A stretch of DNA of 47,293 bases from Micromonospora craterilacus (lineage in GTDB: Bacteria; Actinomycetota; Actinomycetes; Mycobacteriales; Micromonosporaceae). Below, piece by piece: positions 28,530 to 37,085 of the stretch (within the stretch, counting starts at the first letter, position 1; the number at the start of each line of letters is the position of its first letter). The stretch is from contig NZ_POTY01000016.1 of the NCBI RefSeq assembly GCF_003236315.1, positions 1 through 47,293 of the forward strand, in the 5' to 3' direction. The notes under the pieces were generated by a model. The model was not told the DNA's origin, made no database searches, and saw only the letters and a list, made by a program, of their open reading frames with translations. A program made the position numbers and the translations under genes.

Positions 28530-29987
28530 ATGGGAAGTCAGGTGCGGGGAGTGCAATTGGCCCGGTTGCTCGGGCAGTGGCACGCCCTTCCGGGTCGGCG
28601 GCGCAGCCCCGACTACGCGGCGCTGGCCGGCGCGGTACGCGGTCTGCTCGCCGACGGCCGGCTGCCGCTGGGCGTACGCCTGCCGGCCGAGCGCGATCTG
28701 GCCGAGGCGCTGCGGATCAGCCGGACCACCGTCACCGCCGCGTACCGGGAGCTGCGCGACAGCGGGCATCTGGCCAGCCGGCGGGGCGCGGGGAGCTGGA
28801 CCATGTTGCCGGGGACCCACCGGGTGGCCAGCAACGGGCTGTGGATCCCGCTGGACGACCGGGACATGCTCGACCTCGGGGTGGCGGCGCTGGCCGCCCC
28901 GCCCGAGCTGTTGCCGGCCGCTCGGGCGGCGGCCGAGGACCTGCCCCGCTACCTAGGCGGGGCCGGGTACCACCCGATCGGGCTGATCGAGCTGCGCGAG
29001 GCGGTCGCCCAGGGATACACCGATCGGGGTCTGCCCACCTCGCCCGACCAGATCATGGTCACCAACGGCACGCAGCACGCCCTGGACCTGGTGCTGCGGC
29101 TGGCCCTCGCCCCCGGCGGCGGCGTGCTGGTCGAGTCGCCGAGCTACCCCAACGCCCTTGCCGCGCTGTCCGCCCGGCGAGCCCGGATCACCACCTACGG
29201 GTTGGCCGCCGACGAGAGCGGGTGGGACGCCGACCTGCTGCTGGGCACTCTCCGGCAGGTGCGCCCGCGGGTGGGCTACCTGATCCCCGACTTCCAGAAC
29301 CCGACCGGCCACCTGATGCCGGCGGAGCTGCGTGAGCGGCTGGTGTCCACCGCGCATGCCGTCGGCACCGACCTGGTGATCGACGAGTCCTTCGTGGACC
29401 TGCCGCTGGACGGCACCGTGCTGCCGCCGCCGACCGCGAGCTTCGACCGGCACTCCCGGGTGGTCAGCATCGGCGGGATGAGCAAACCGTTCTGGGGTGG
29501 GCTGCGGATCGGCTGGATCCGGGCCTCCGCGCCGCAGGTGCAGCGGCTGGCCGCCGCCCGGGTCGGCGTCGACATGGCCAGCCCGGTGCTGGACCAGTTG
29601 GTCGCCGTGCACCTGCTGGCCGCCGCGCCGGCCATCGCGACAGCCCGGCGGGCGCAGCTGGCCGCCCAGCGCGACGCGCTGCTCGGCGCGCTGGCCGCCC
29701 GGCTGCCGGAGTGGCGGGTCACCGTGCCCCGCGGCGGGGTGACCCTCTGGGCCGAGCTGGACGGGCCGATCTCCAGCGCGCTGGCGCGGGCGGCCGAGGA
29801 GGTCGGCGTACGCCTGGCGCCGGGGCCCCGGTTCGGCCTGGACGGCACCCTGGAGCGCTTCCTGCGGTTGCCGTTCACTCTGCCGGCCGCCGACCTGGTC
29901 GAGGCGGTCGGGCGGATCGCCGCGGTCCGCTACGACCTGGACCGGGCGGGGCTGCCCCGGTGGCGGGAGCCCAGCGTCATCGCCTGA
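28530..29987 (+). CDS. MocR/GntR-family regulator with aminotransferase domain (YczR-like)
   Basis: 485-aa transcription regulator. The N-terminal GntR winged helix (about residues 20-85) contains LPAERDLAEALRISRTTVTAAYRELRDSG. The rest is a fold-type I aminotransferase domain with NGTQHALDLV, DFQNPTGHL, VIDESFVDLP and the PLP-binding lysine K319 in GGMSKPFWGG. MocR proteins usually sense PLP or amino compounds. Divergence from yczE suggests this protein controls it. ATG 28530 has a GGGGGAG site. Confidence 0.9.
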   Translation: MGSQVRGVQLARLLGQWHALPGRRRSPDYAALAGAVRGLLADGRLPLGVRLPAERDLAEALRISRTTVTAAYRELRDSGHLASRRGAGSWTMLPGTHRVASNGLWIPLDDRDMLDLGVAALAAPPELLPAARAAAEDLPRYLGGAGYHPIGLIELREAVAQGYTDRGLPTSPDQIMVTNGTQHALDLVLRLALAPGGGVLVESPSYPNALAALSARRARITTYGLAADESGWDADLLLGTLRQVRPRVGYLIPDFQNPTGHLMPAELRERLVSTAHAVGTDLVIDESFVDLPLDGTVLPPPTASFDRHSRVVSIGGMSKPFWGGLRIGWIRASAPQVQRLAAARVGVDMASPVLDQLVAVHLLAAAPAIATARRAQLAAQRDALLGALAARLPEWRVTVPRGGVTLWAELDGPISSALARAAEEVGVRLAPGPRFGLDGTLERFLRLPFTLPAADLVEAVGRIAAVRYDLDRAGLPRWREPSVIA

Positions 29988-30056
29988 TCGTGACCCGGCG
30001 GGCCGGGATCCGGCTTTCCACCGCGACCAGCGGGCGGTGGTGGGCAGACTGCCGGG

Positions 30057-31367
30057 GTGGACAGCGTCCGGGGGCTACGGTGGTCGCGCGGCCTGCGACC
30101 GGGCGCACCTGGTTCCCGCGCCACCCGCCTGGAACTCTTCTACGACCTGGTCTTCGTCTTCGCCTTCATCCAGGTGACCACGCTCACCGCCGACACACCC
30201 ACCCCGCGCGGGCTGGTGCAGTGCCTGGTCGTGCTGGCCCTGCTCTGGTGGGCGTGGACCGGCTTCGCCGTGCTCGGCAACGTGGTCCGTACCGACCAGG
30301 GCGTCCTGCCGTTCCTCGCGTTCGCCACCGTGGCCGCGGCGTTCGTGTTCGCCCTGGCCATGCCGCGGGCCTTCCGCGACCTGCCCGGTGGGCTGCCCGG
30401 CCCGCTGGTCTTCGCGGTCTGCTACTTCCTGGTCCGCGCCGTCCAGGTGGCGGTCTTCGGTTGGCTCGCCCGGGGCGAGCGGGAGCTGCGCCGCCGCTTC
30501 CTGTTCGTGATCGGTCGTGGGTTGCCGGTCGGGGCGCTGATCCTCGCCGCCGCGTTGCTGCCGCAGCGGCTGGCCGGCGAGCAGGAGCAGATCGGCCTGC
30601 GGCTGGGGCTGTGGGTCGCTGCGGTCGCCGTCGAGTACGGTGCCGCGTTGGCCCTGGGCGGCAGCGGCTGGACGGTGTTGTCGGCCGGGCACTGGGCGGA
30701 GCGGCACGCCCTGATCGTGCTGGTGGCACTCGGTGAGACGATCATCGCGCTCGGGCTCGGTGCCGGCTTCGTGGTCGAGCTGCCGCTGACCTGGCCGGTG
30801 ATCGTCGCGGCGACGCTCGGCGTGGCGGTGGTCGCCGGATTCTGGTGGGCGTACTTCGACACCCTCGCCCTGGCCGTGGAGCAGGCGCTGCATCGTACCC
30901 GGGACCAGCGGGCCCGGGCCGTGCTGGCCCGCGACGCCTACACCTACCTGCACCTGCCGCTCATCGCCGGACCGATCCTGTTCGCCCTGGGCCTCAAACG
31001 GCTGATCCACGAGGCCACCGAACCGGCCACGTCGGCCGGGAGCGTGCTGCCCGGGTTCGACCTGCTGGTCCTCCACGGCGGGGTCGCGCTCTACCTGCTG
31101 GCGCTGGTGGCGCTCGGTTGGCGGGTGCTGCGGGTGCTGCGCTGGCCGACGGTCGCCGGCTTGGCCCTGCTGGCGGTGCTGGTCCCGGTCGCTGCCCGGG
31201 TGCCGGAACTGGTCGCCCTGGGCCTGCTCACGGTGGTCGTGCTGACGGTGACCGTGGTGCAGACGCTGATGGACGCGCGGCTGCGCGGGCAGGTGCGGGA
31301 CGTGGCGTGGGCCGAGCAGCTCGCCGCCGAAGCCGAGCAGACCGACTGGCGTGGGCGCCACATGTGA
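30057..31367 (+). CDS. LtrA-family (low temperature requirement) membrane protein
   Basis: 436-aa multi-pass membrane protein (about twelve hydrophobic segments). It shows the LtrA opening ATRLELFYDLVFVFAFIQVTT, the WWAWTGFAVLGN motif and FWWAYFDTLA in the middle. LtrA was named from Listeria growth in the cold; its molecular role is not known. GTG 30057 has CAGACT (30045-30050) six bases upstream, so the message is probably leaderless. It converges with the acyl-CoA synthetase gene across a strong hairpin. Confidence 0.9.
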   Translation: MDSVRGLRWSRGLRPGAPGSRATRLELFYDLVFVFAFIQVTTLTADTPTPRGLVQCLVVLALLWWAWTGFAVLGNVVRTDQGVLPFLAFATVAAAFVFALAMPRAFRDLPGGLPGPLVFAVCYFLVRAVQVAVFGWLARGERELRRRFLFVIGRGLPVGALILAAALLPQRLAGEQEQIGLRLGLWVAAVAVEYGAALALGGSGWTVLSAGHWAERHALIVLVALGETIIALGLGAGFVVELPLTWPVIVAATLGVAVVAGFWWAYFDTLALAVEQALHRTRDQRARAVLARDAYTYLHLPLIAGPILFALGLKRLIHEATEPATSAGSVLPGFDLLVLHGGVALYLLALVALGWRVLRVLRWPTVAGLALLAVLVPVAARVPELVALGLLTVVVLTVTVVQTLMDARLRGQVRDVAWAEQLAAEAEQTDWRGRHM

Positions 31368-31394
31368 CGCCGGCGCGTTCCCTGCCCGATACGC

Positions 31395-31431
31395 GCCGGC
31401 CCCGCCCCCAGGATTTGGGAGCGGGGCCGGC
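31395..31431. terminator. Bidirectional terminator-like hairpin
   Basis: GCCGGCCCCGC (31395-31405) and GCGGGGCCGGC (31421-31431) make a perfect 11-bp GC stem; the loop holds a further CCCA/TGGG stem. It lies between the convergent LtrA and acyl-CoA synthetase stops. No T-run follows on either side, as is usual for this GC content. Confidence 0.75.
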
Positions 31432-31447
31432 GGCGCGGCACGTACCG

Positions 31448-33271
31448 TCAGATCTCGGCGACGCTGCCCGCGTACATCTTGTCGATCTCGGCGGAGAAGT
31501 TGCTCTCCACCCCGCGGCGCTTGATCTTCAACGACGGGGTGATCTCGCCGTCCTCGATGGTCAGGTCACGCGGCAGGATGGTGACCTTCTTGATGGTCTC
31601 CCAGCGGTTGAGCTTGCTGTTGAGCTGGTCGACGTACTCCTGGACCATCGCCTCGGCCTCCGGCGAGGCGACGATCTCGGCGTACGGGCGGCCCTCCAGC
31701 GGCGTGCCCGTCGCCCAGCCGACGATGGCGTCCGGGTCCAGGGTGACCAGCATCGTGCAGTAGTTGCGCGCCTGGCCGACGACCATCGCCTGCGAGGTGT
31801 AGGGGCAGGTCGCCTTGAACATGCCCTCGATGTACGACGGCGCGATGTACTTGCCGCCGGAGGTCTTGACCAGGTCCTTCTTGCGGTCCGTGATGCGCAG
31901 GTAGCCGTCGTCGTCGAGGCTGCCGATGTCACCGGTGCGGAAGAAGCCGTCCTCGGTGAACGCGGCGGCGGTCTCCTCGGGCAGGTTGTGGTAGCCCCGC
32001 ATCACCGGCCGGCCCTTGACCAGGATCTCGCCGTCGGTGTCGATCCGGCACTCCAGGTCGCCCATCGCCTTGCCGACGGTGCCGATGCGCAGCCCGTCCG
32101 GCGGGTTGACGAAGTTGCCGGCGCTGGACTCGGTCAGCCCGTAGCCCTCGGAGATCGGCAGGTTCGCCGCGGCGAAGAAGGTGGCGATCTCCGGGCTGAG
32201 CGGGGCGGCGCCCGACACCAGCACCCGGATCCGCCCGCCGAGGCGGGCCTGGAGCTTGCTGAAGACCAGCTTCTCGGCCACCGAGTACTTGACCTTCAGC
32301 CCACCGGGCAGCGGCTTGCCGGCCTGCTCCAGGGCGACCTTCTCCTTGCCGACGCCGACGGCCCAGGCGAAGATCTTCGCCTTCGCGCCGCCGGCGTCCC
32401 GTGCGGTGGTCACCGACTTGTTGTAGACCTTCTCGAAGACCCGGGGCGCCCCGCACATCAGCGTCGGCCGGACCACCGAGAGCAGCTCGACCAGCTTGTC
32501 GACCCGACCGTCGACGTACGTCGGCAGGCCGACGTGGGTGGCGCCGCAGAGCAGCGTCTTGCCGAACGAGTGGGACAGCGGAAGCCAGAGGTATTGCAGG
32601 TCGTCGTCGCGCAGCAGCCCGACGTCCTCCTGCGCCACGCCTTCCCAGCACCAGCCGGCGTGCAGCAGCTCGACGCCCTTGGGTCGGCCGGTGGTGCCGG
32701 AGGTGTAGATCAGGGTGGCCAGGTGTTCCGGGTCGATACCGGCCACGATGCGGTCGATCAGCTCCGGGTCCTCGGCGAGCCGCTGGGCGCCCTGCGCCTC
32801 CAGTTCGGCGAGGGTCAGCTGGGGCACCGCCGCCGACGGGTCGGCGTCGCCGTCGAAGAGGACCACGTGGGTCAGCGCGGGCAGGTCCGCTCCGGCGATC
32901 TTCGCCGCCTGCACCGGGTTCTCCGCGAACAGCACCTTGGAGCCGGAGTCGGTGATGATGTAGGTGGCGTCCTCCGGCTCGGTGGTCGGGTAGACGGTGG
33001 TCGTGGCGCCGCTGGCGCACATGATGCCGAAGTCGGCGATCACCCACTCGATCCGGGTGCTCGCCAGGATCGCCACCGGGTCCTCCGAGCCGACGCCGAG
33101 GCCGTGCAGGCCGGCGGCGACCGCCTTGGCGCGGTCGGCGACCTGCGCCCAGGTCAGCCAGACCGGCGAGTCGTCCGGCCCGGGGTGGGCGAAAGCGTGA
33201 CGGTCGGGGGTCGCTGCCACGCGCTTGAGGAACATGTCAGGGATGGAACGGTACGGTACATCGAGAGCCAT
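31448..33271 (-). CDS. Long-chain fatty acid--CoA ligase (FadD15-like AMP-binding enzyme)
   Basis: 607-aa adenylate-forming enzyme that activates fatty acids to acyl-CoA. The AMP-binding motif YTSGTTGRPKG, the SEGYGLTESSA motif, FFRTGDIGSLDDDGYLRITDRKKDLVKTSGGKY and the C-terminal catalytic lysine region (EITPSLKIKRR) are all present. ATG 33271 has AAGGCGG upstream; an open frame of 42 further codons precedes it and is less convincing. Just upstream, at 33299-33314, lies the inverted repeat CGTGAC-GGTC-GTCACG, a possible operator. It may or may not be co-transcribed with the terpene synthase 140 bases upstream. Confidence 0.93.
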   Translation of the reverse strand: MALDVPYRSIPDMFLKRVAATPDRHAFAHPGPDDSPVWLTWAQVADRAKAVAAGLHGLGVGSEDPVAILASTRIEWVIADFGIMCASGATTTVYPTTEPEDATYIITDSGSKVLFAENPVQAAKIAGADLPALTHVVLFDGDADPSAAVPQLTLAELEAQGAQRLAEDPELIDRIVAGIDPEHLATLIYTSGTTGRPKGVELLHAGWCWEGVAQEDVGLLRDDDLQYLWLPLSHSFGKTLLCGATHVGLPTYVDGRVDKLVELLSVVRPTLMCGAPRVFEKVYNKSVTTARDAGGAKAKIFAWAVGVGKEKVALEQAGKPLPGGLKVKYSVAEKLVFSKLQARLGGRIRVLVSGAAPLSPEIATFFAAANLPISEGYGLTESSAGNFVNPPDGLRIGTVGKAMGDLECRIDTDGEILVKGRPVMRGYHNLPEETAAAFTEDGFFRTGDIGSLDDDGYLRITDRKKDLVKTSGGKYIAPSYIEGMFKATCPYTSQAMVVGQARNYCTMLVTLDPDAIVGWATGTPLEGRPYAEIVASPEAEAMVQEYVDQLNSKLNRWETIKKVTILPRDLTIEDGEITPSLKIKRRGVESNFSAEIDKMYAGSVAEI

Positions 33272-33411
33272 CGCTGTAGCCGCCTTCGGGGGTGGAGGCG
33301 TGACGGTCGTCACGTCGGTATTCGTTACCGAAGAGTATTGCCTGCGTCGGTTGCATCGGCCAGCCCTGACGATCAACCGCCGCTCCCGTCCCGGCAAATG
33401 GAACGGTTGTC

Positions 33412-34350
33412 TCAGGCGTACCGCTCCGCCGCCCGTGACCAGTCGTAGGTGGCCCGGATCCAGTTCCGTCGCGCCGCCAGCGCCGGCCGCACCGCGTCGC
33501 CGTGGCTGGCCAGCAGGTCACTCTCGGTGGTCAGGTACGCGGTGAGCCCGTCGTTGAACCGGTCGGCGGCGGCCCGCAGAGCGGCCGACTCGTCGCCGGT
33601 CTCCCGGGCCAGCACGGTGACCAGGTTGTGCGCGTCCGGCCCGACCCGGTGCTCCTTGCCGTAGGAGAAGACGTCGTTGCACCAGCAGACCAGATCGGCG
33701 GCGAGCAGGTCCAGCGCGGCCCAGCCGGGGTCGGCCCGGTGGGCGGCCGGCGGAAATCCGCCCAGCGCCAGGTCGGTCAGGGTGAGGCTGGGGTACACGC
33801 CGCCGGTGTGCCGGCGCATCTGCACGTACTCGTCCACCGGAGGCACCCGGTCGTGCTCGCGGTTGGCCGCCTCCCAGAGGAGCGCGAGCAGGTACGTGCG
33901 CATCGCGGCGGTGAAGCGCAGCAGCACCGCCGGGTGGCGGTGGCCGCGGACCCGCCGGCACAGGTCGGCCAGCGCACGACCCAGCGGCCCGGCCACGCCG
34001 GCCGGCACCTCGCCCGGCGCGCCCTGGCGGTCCAGCACGTCGAGCAGGGCGGCCACGGTGGGCGCGAGCCGGGTCGGGTCGTCGCCCAGACCGTCCTCGT
34101 CGCAGGCGTCGTCCATCACGAACAGCCAGGAGATCAGGTCGGCCAGCAGGCGCAGACGAGCCAGCGGGGCCTGCGGACAGGCTCGTCCGGCGAGCCCGGC
34201 CGCGTCCGCCCGGCGCAGGCGTTGGCTGTTACTGATCAGCCCCAGCCCCTGCGCCCAGTCCGTGCTCTCCCGCGCTACCCGCTCCGTGTCGTCGTGCCGG
34301 GCACCGGCGAACGGGGGTTCCTGCAGGGCCGAGACCGCAAAGCTCCGCAT
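33412..34350 (-). CDS. Class I terpene synthase
   Basis: 312-aa terpene cyclase of bacterial sesquiterpene-synthase size. The acidic metal-binding motif is DDACDE at residues 80-85. The NSE triad is complete (N225, S229 and E233 in NDVFSYGKE). A pyrophosphate-sensing Arg pair precedes HTGG (about 179-180), and the C-terminal Arg-Tyr pair is at 310-311. All catalytic elements are intact, so an active enzyme is likely; the product cannot be predicted by eye. ATG 34350 has AGGGAG upstream. No prenyltransferase or P450 gene is next to it. Confidence 0.88.
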   Translation of the reverse strand: MRSFAVSALQEPPFAGARHDDTERVARESTDWAQGLGLISNSQRLRRADAAGLAGRACPQAPLARLRLLADLISWLFVMDDACDEDGLGDDPTRLAPTVAALLDVLDRQGAPGEVPAGVAGPLGRALADLCRRVRGHRHPAVLLRFTAAMRTYLLALLWEAANREHDRVPPVDEYVQMRRHTGGVYPSLTLTDLALGGFPPAAHRADPGWAALDLLAADLVCWCNDVFSYGKEHRVGPDAHNLVTVLARETGDESAALRAAADRFNDGLTAYLTTESDLLASHGDAVRPALAARRNWIRATYDWSRAAERYA

Positions 34351-34472
34351 CGCGCTCCCTGTCGCGCCGCCCCCCACAGAGCGGCGCGGCAAGCGTACGG
34401 GAGCGGTGATGGTGCCGGACCGCCGGGCGGATAACGTTTCGGATTCTGCCGTGACCGGTTCTGCGCAACGGG

Positions 34473-35102
34473 TCAGAAGCCCAGCTTGGCACCGCGCAAC
34501 CGCTCCGCCGGCCCGGGGGCCCCGTCCAACTGCACCCGCGCCACCCGCTGCCGTCCGGACAGGAACAGGGCCAGCTCGCCCGGCGCGCCCACCAGTCGCA
34601 GCGGTTCGCCGCCCCGGCCGGTGGCGACCTCGCCGTGACCGGGCGCCTGGACGAGCAGCTGGGCCGGGAAGCGGCGCAGCGCCAGCCGGGCCAGCGTCGA
34701 GCTGCGCCGCCACAGCGCCCGGTCCAGCCCGGCGGGCAACTCGCGGGGCTGCCACCCGGCCTGGGCCCGGCGTACGTCCTCGTGGTGGATGAAGAACTCC
34801 AACGTGTTGGCCAGCTCGTCGGCCAGCGGATTGCTCACCGGGCTCCACACCGGAGGCCGCCGCACCTGGCCGAGCAGGTCGGCCCAGTCGCCGGCCGCGA
34901 TCTCGCGCCGGACCCGCTCGGCGTACCCGCGCAGCGGCGCGAGCGCGATGCCCGCCGCAGCGTCCGGCCGCCGTTCCCGGACCACCAGGTGCGCGGCGAG
35001 ATCACGGGTGGTCCAGCCCTCGTTGATCGTCGGGGCGTCCGGCCCCAGCGTCGACATCAGGTCGGTGAGCGCCTCGCGCTCCGTTCGGGCGTACCGCGAC
35101 AT
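34473..35102 (-). CDS. TIGR03085-type metal-binding protein (DinB / maleylpyruvate isomerase-like)
   Basis: 209-aa protein of the mycothiol-dependent maleylpyruvate isomerase N-terminal/DinB superfamily. It opens with a helical bundle (EREALTDLMSTLGPDAPTINEGWTTRDLAAHLVVRERR), then shows NTLEFFIHHEDVRRAQ with the second pair of metal-ligand histidines, and has a C-terminal sterol-carrier-like region. Members often use mycothiol, the actinobacterial thiol; the substrate here is unknown. A promoter at 35138-35110 places the transcription start at the ATG (leaderless). Confidence 0.82.
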   Translation of the reverse strand: MSRYARTEREALTDLMSTLGPDAPTINEGWTTRDLAAHLVVRERRPDAAAGIALAPLRGYAERVRREIAAGDWADLLGQVRRPPVWSPVSNPLADELANTLEFFIHHEDVRRAQAGWQPRELPAGLDRALWRRSSTLARLALRRFPAQLLVQAPGHGEVATGRGGEPLRLVGAPGELALFLSGRQRVARVQLDGAPGPAERLRGAKLGF

Positions 35103-35109
35103 GACAGCG

Positions 35110-35138
35110 ATCGTATGCCGGCGGGGTGACGTCGGACA
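35110..35138 (-). promoter_or_regulatory. Leaderless promoter of the TIGR03085-type gene
   Basis: On the minus strand, TGTCCG (35138-35133) and TACGAT (35115-35110) are 17 bases apart, and TACGAT ends seven bases before ATG 35102. This is a well-formed -35/-10 pair with transcription starting at the start codon. Confidence 0.55.
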
Positions 35139-35216
35139 TATCACCGCCGTTCGGCGGGACCGGCCGGTAGCGGTAAGGATGAGGGAGGATTGCGGTGGCT
35201 TACGGCGGGGGAGAAT

Positions 35217-37085
35217 GTGGCGAGCGGGACTAGTCGGGATGTGCTCGGTCGCGGGCTGGCCGTTCTCGGGCAGGCCATCCGGGAACAACCGAGGATCTTC
35301 GCGGTCGCGGTCACCGGCAGCGTGCTGTTCGGCGTGATGGTGGTCGCCAGCGCGTTCGTGGTCGGTCGGGTGGTCGGCGACGTGGTGGTTCCGTCGATCG
35401 AGACCGGCTCGGTCGCGATGGGCGCACTCACCCTGGCGGCCACGGCGCTGTTCGCGATCAGCGTGCTGCGGGTGGTCGGCATCTTCGGGCGGCGGCTCGG
35501 CGCGGGATACATGCAGTTCCGCCTCCAGGCCGACTACCGGCGCCGGGTCACCCGCCGCTACCTGGAGCTGCCGCTGTCCTGGCATCACCGCAACGCCACC
35601 GGCACCCTGCTGTCGAACGCGAACTCGGACGTGGAGGCCGCCTGGCATCCGATCGCCCCGCTGCCCTTCGCGGTCGGCACGCTGGTGATGCTGGTCGGTG
35701 CGGTGGCGGCACTGTTCGTCACCGACTGGGCGCTCGCGCTGGTCGGGTTGGCGGTCTTCCCAGGGCTGTTCGCGCTGAACGTGGCCTACTCCCGCCGGAT
35801 GGCCCCGCGCCAGGCCCGCGCCCAGCGGCTGCGGGCGGAGGTCAGCGGCATCGCGCACGAGAGCTTCGACGGTGCGCTGGTGGTCAAGACGATGGGCCGG
35901 GAGGCGCAGGAGACCGCCCGGTTCGCGGACCGCGCCGGCCAGCTGCGGGACGCGCTGATCTCCGTCGGCCGGCTGCGGGGCGTCTTCGACCCGATGCTGG
36001 AGACCCTGCCCGGCCTCGGCACCCTCGCCGTGCTGGTGGTCGGCGCGTTCCGACTGCGGCAGGGCGCCATCTCGGTCGCCGAGCTGGTCAGCGTCGCCTT
36101 CCTGTTCACCGTGCTGGCCTTCCCGGTGCGGGCCATCGGCTGGGTGCTGGCCGAACTGCCGCGCAGCGTCGCCGGCTGGGACCGGGTTCGCCGGGTGCTC
36201 GACGCCACCGGTGAGATGCCGTACGGCGACACCCGGCTGGACCCGGCGTCGGCCGCGCCGGCCACGCTCACCTTCGCCGACATCAACTTCGCCTACGAGC
36301 CGGCCGAGGCGCACCTGCCCGGTGCCGAGGTGCTCGGCGAGGTCGGCTTCACCGTCCCGGCCGGGAAGACCGTCGCCCTGGTCGGGCCGACCGGGTCCGG
36401 CAAGTCCACCGTCGCGGCGCTGGCGGTCCGGCTGGTCGATCCGCGCTCCGGCACGGTCGGCATCGACGGGGTGGACGTACGCGAGCTGGCCGCGGACTCG
36501 CTGGCGGCCACCGCCGCGCTGGTGGCGCAGGTGCCGTTCGTCTTCGACGACACCGTCCGGGCCAACGTCTCGCTGGACCGGCCCGGCATCGGCGACGAGG
36601 CGGTGTGGGCCGCGTTGCGGCTGGCCGAGGCCGACGGGTTCGTCGCCGCCCTGCCCGACGGGCTGGACACCATGGTCGGCGAGCGGGGCACCTCGCTCTC
36701 CGGCGGGCAGCGGCAGCGGCTCACCCTGGCCCGGGCGCTGGCCGGACGCCCCCGCCTGCTGGTGCTCGACGACGCGACCAGCGCGGTCGACCCCCGGGTG
36801 GAGGCCGCCATCCTGGCCGGGCTGCGTTCGTCCGGGAACGGCGGGCCGGGCGCGTCGATCCTGGTGGTGGCGTACCGCCGGGCCACCATCGCGCTCGCCG
36901 ACGAGGTGATCTACCTGGAGCGGGGCCGGGTGGTGGCCCGGGGTACCCACCCGACCCTGCTGGCCACCGTGCCCGGTTACGCCGACCTGGTCACCGCCTA
37001 CGAGCAGGCCGAGGTCGACCACGACCGGCAGCGTACGTACGACGAGGTCACCCCGCTGACCTCCGGCCTGGAGGTTGACCGGTGA
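35217..37085 (+). CDS. ABC exporter half-transporter, subunit with degenerate ATP site
   Basis: 622-aa fused membrane-plus-ATPase exporter subunit. An N-terminal six-helix ABC-exporter domain (to about residue 325) precedes the ATPase: Walker A GPTGSGKST 390-398, intact signature LSGGQ 494-498, Walker B LVLDDATS. The catalytic Glu is replaced by D519, and the H-loop His by Y553. It pairs with the next gene, whose ATPase is complementary. The start is uncertain: GTG 35217 (GGGGAG close by) or TTG 35190 directly behind GGGAGGA. Substrate unknown; the fold class includes drug, lipid and peptide exporters. Confidence 0.92.
   Translation: MASGTSRDVLGRGLAVLGQAIREQPRIFAVAVTGSVLFGVMVVASAFVVGRVVGDVVVPSIETGSVAMGALTLAATALFAISVLRVVGIFGRRLGAGYMQFRLQADYRRRVTRRYLELPLSWHHRNATGTLLSNANSDVEAAWHPIAPLPFAVGTLVMLVGAVAALFVTDWALALVGLAVFPGLFALNVAYSRRMAPRQARAQRLRAEVSGIAHESFDGALVVKTMGREAQETARFADRAGQLRDALISVGRLRGVFDPMLETLPGLGTLAVLVVGAFRLRQGAISVAELVSVAFLFTVLAFPVRAIGWVLAELPRSVAGWDRVRRVLDATGEMPYGDTRLDPASAAPATLTFADINFAYEPAEAHLPGAEVLGEVGFTVPAGKTVALVGPTGSGKSTVAALAVRLVDPRSGTVGIDGVDVRELAADSLAATAALVAQVPFVFDDTVRANVSLDRPGIGDEAVWAALRLAEADGFVAALPDGLDTMVGERGTSLSGGQRQRLTLARALAGRPRLLVLDDATSAVDPRVEAAILAGLRSSGNGGPGASILVVAYRRATIALADEVIYLERGRVVARGTHPTLLATVPGYADLVTAYEQAEVDHDRQRTYDEVTPLTSGLEVDR

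Noticed and set aside
31448..34350. Acyl-CoA ligase and terpene synthase considered as a biosynthetic gene cluster
   Set aside because: No carrier protein, ketosynthase, prenyltransferase, tailoring enzyme or dedicated transporter accompanies them; adjacency alone is weak.
35190..35216. TTG 35190 as the start of the first ABC exporter subunit
   Set aside because: The strong GGGAGGA touches the codon with no spacer. GTG 35217 gives a more family-like N-terminus, but the call remains open.
34473..37022. An 849-codon minus-strand frame ending in the TIGR03085-type protein
   Set aside because: Only the last 209 codons look like a protein. The rest is antisense to the ABC exporter, and a good promoter and start sit at 35102.
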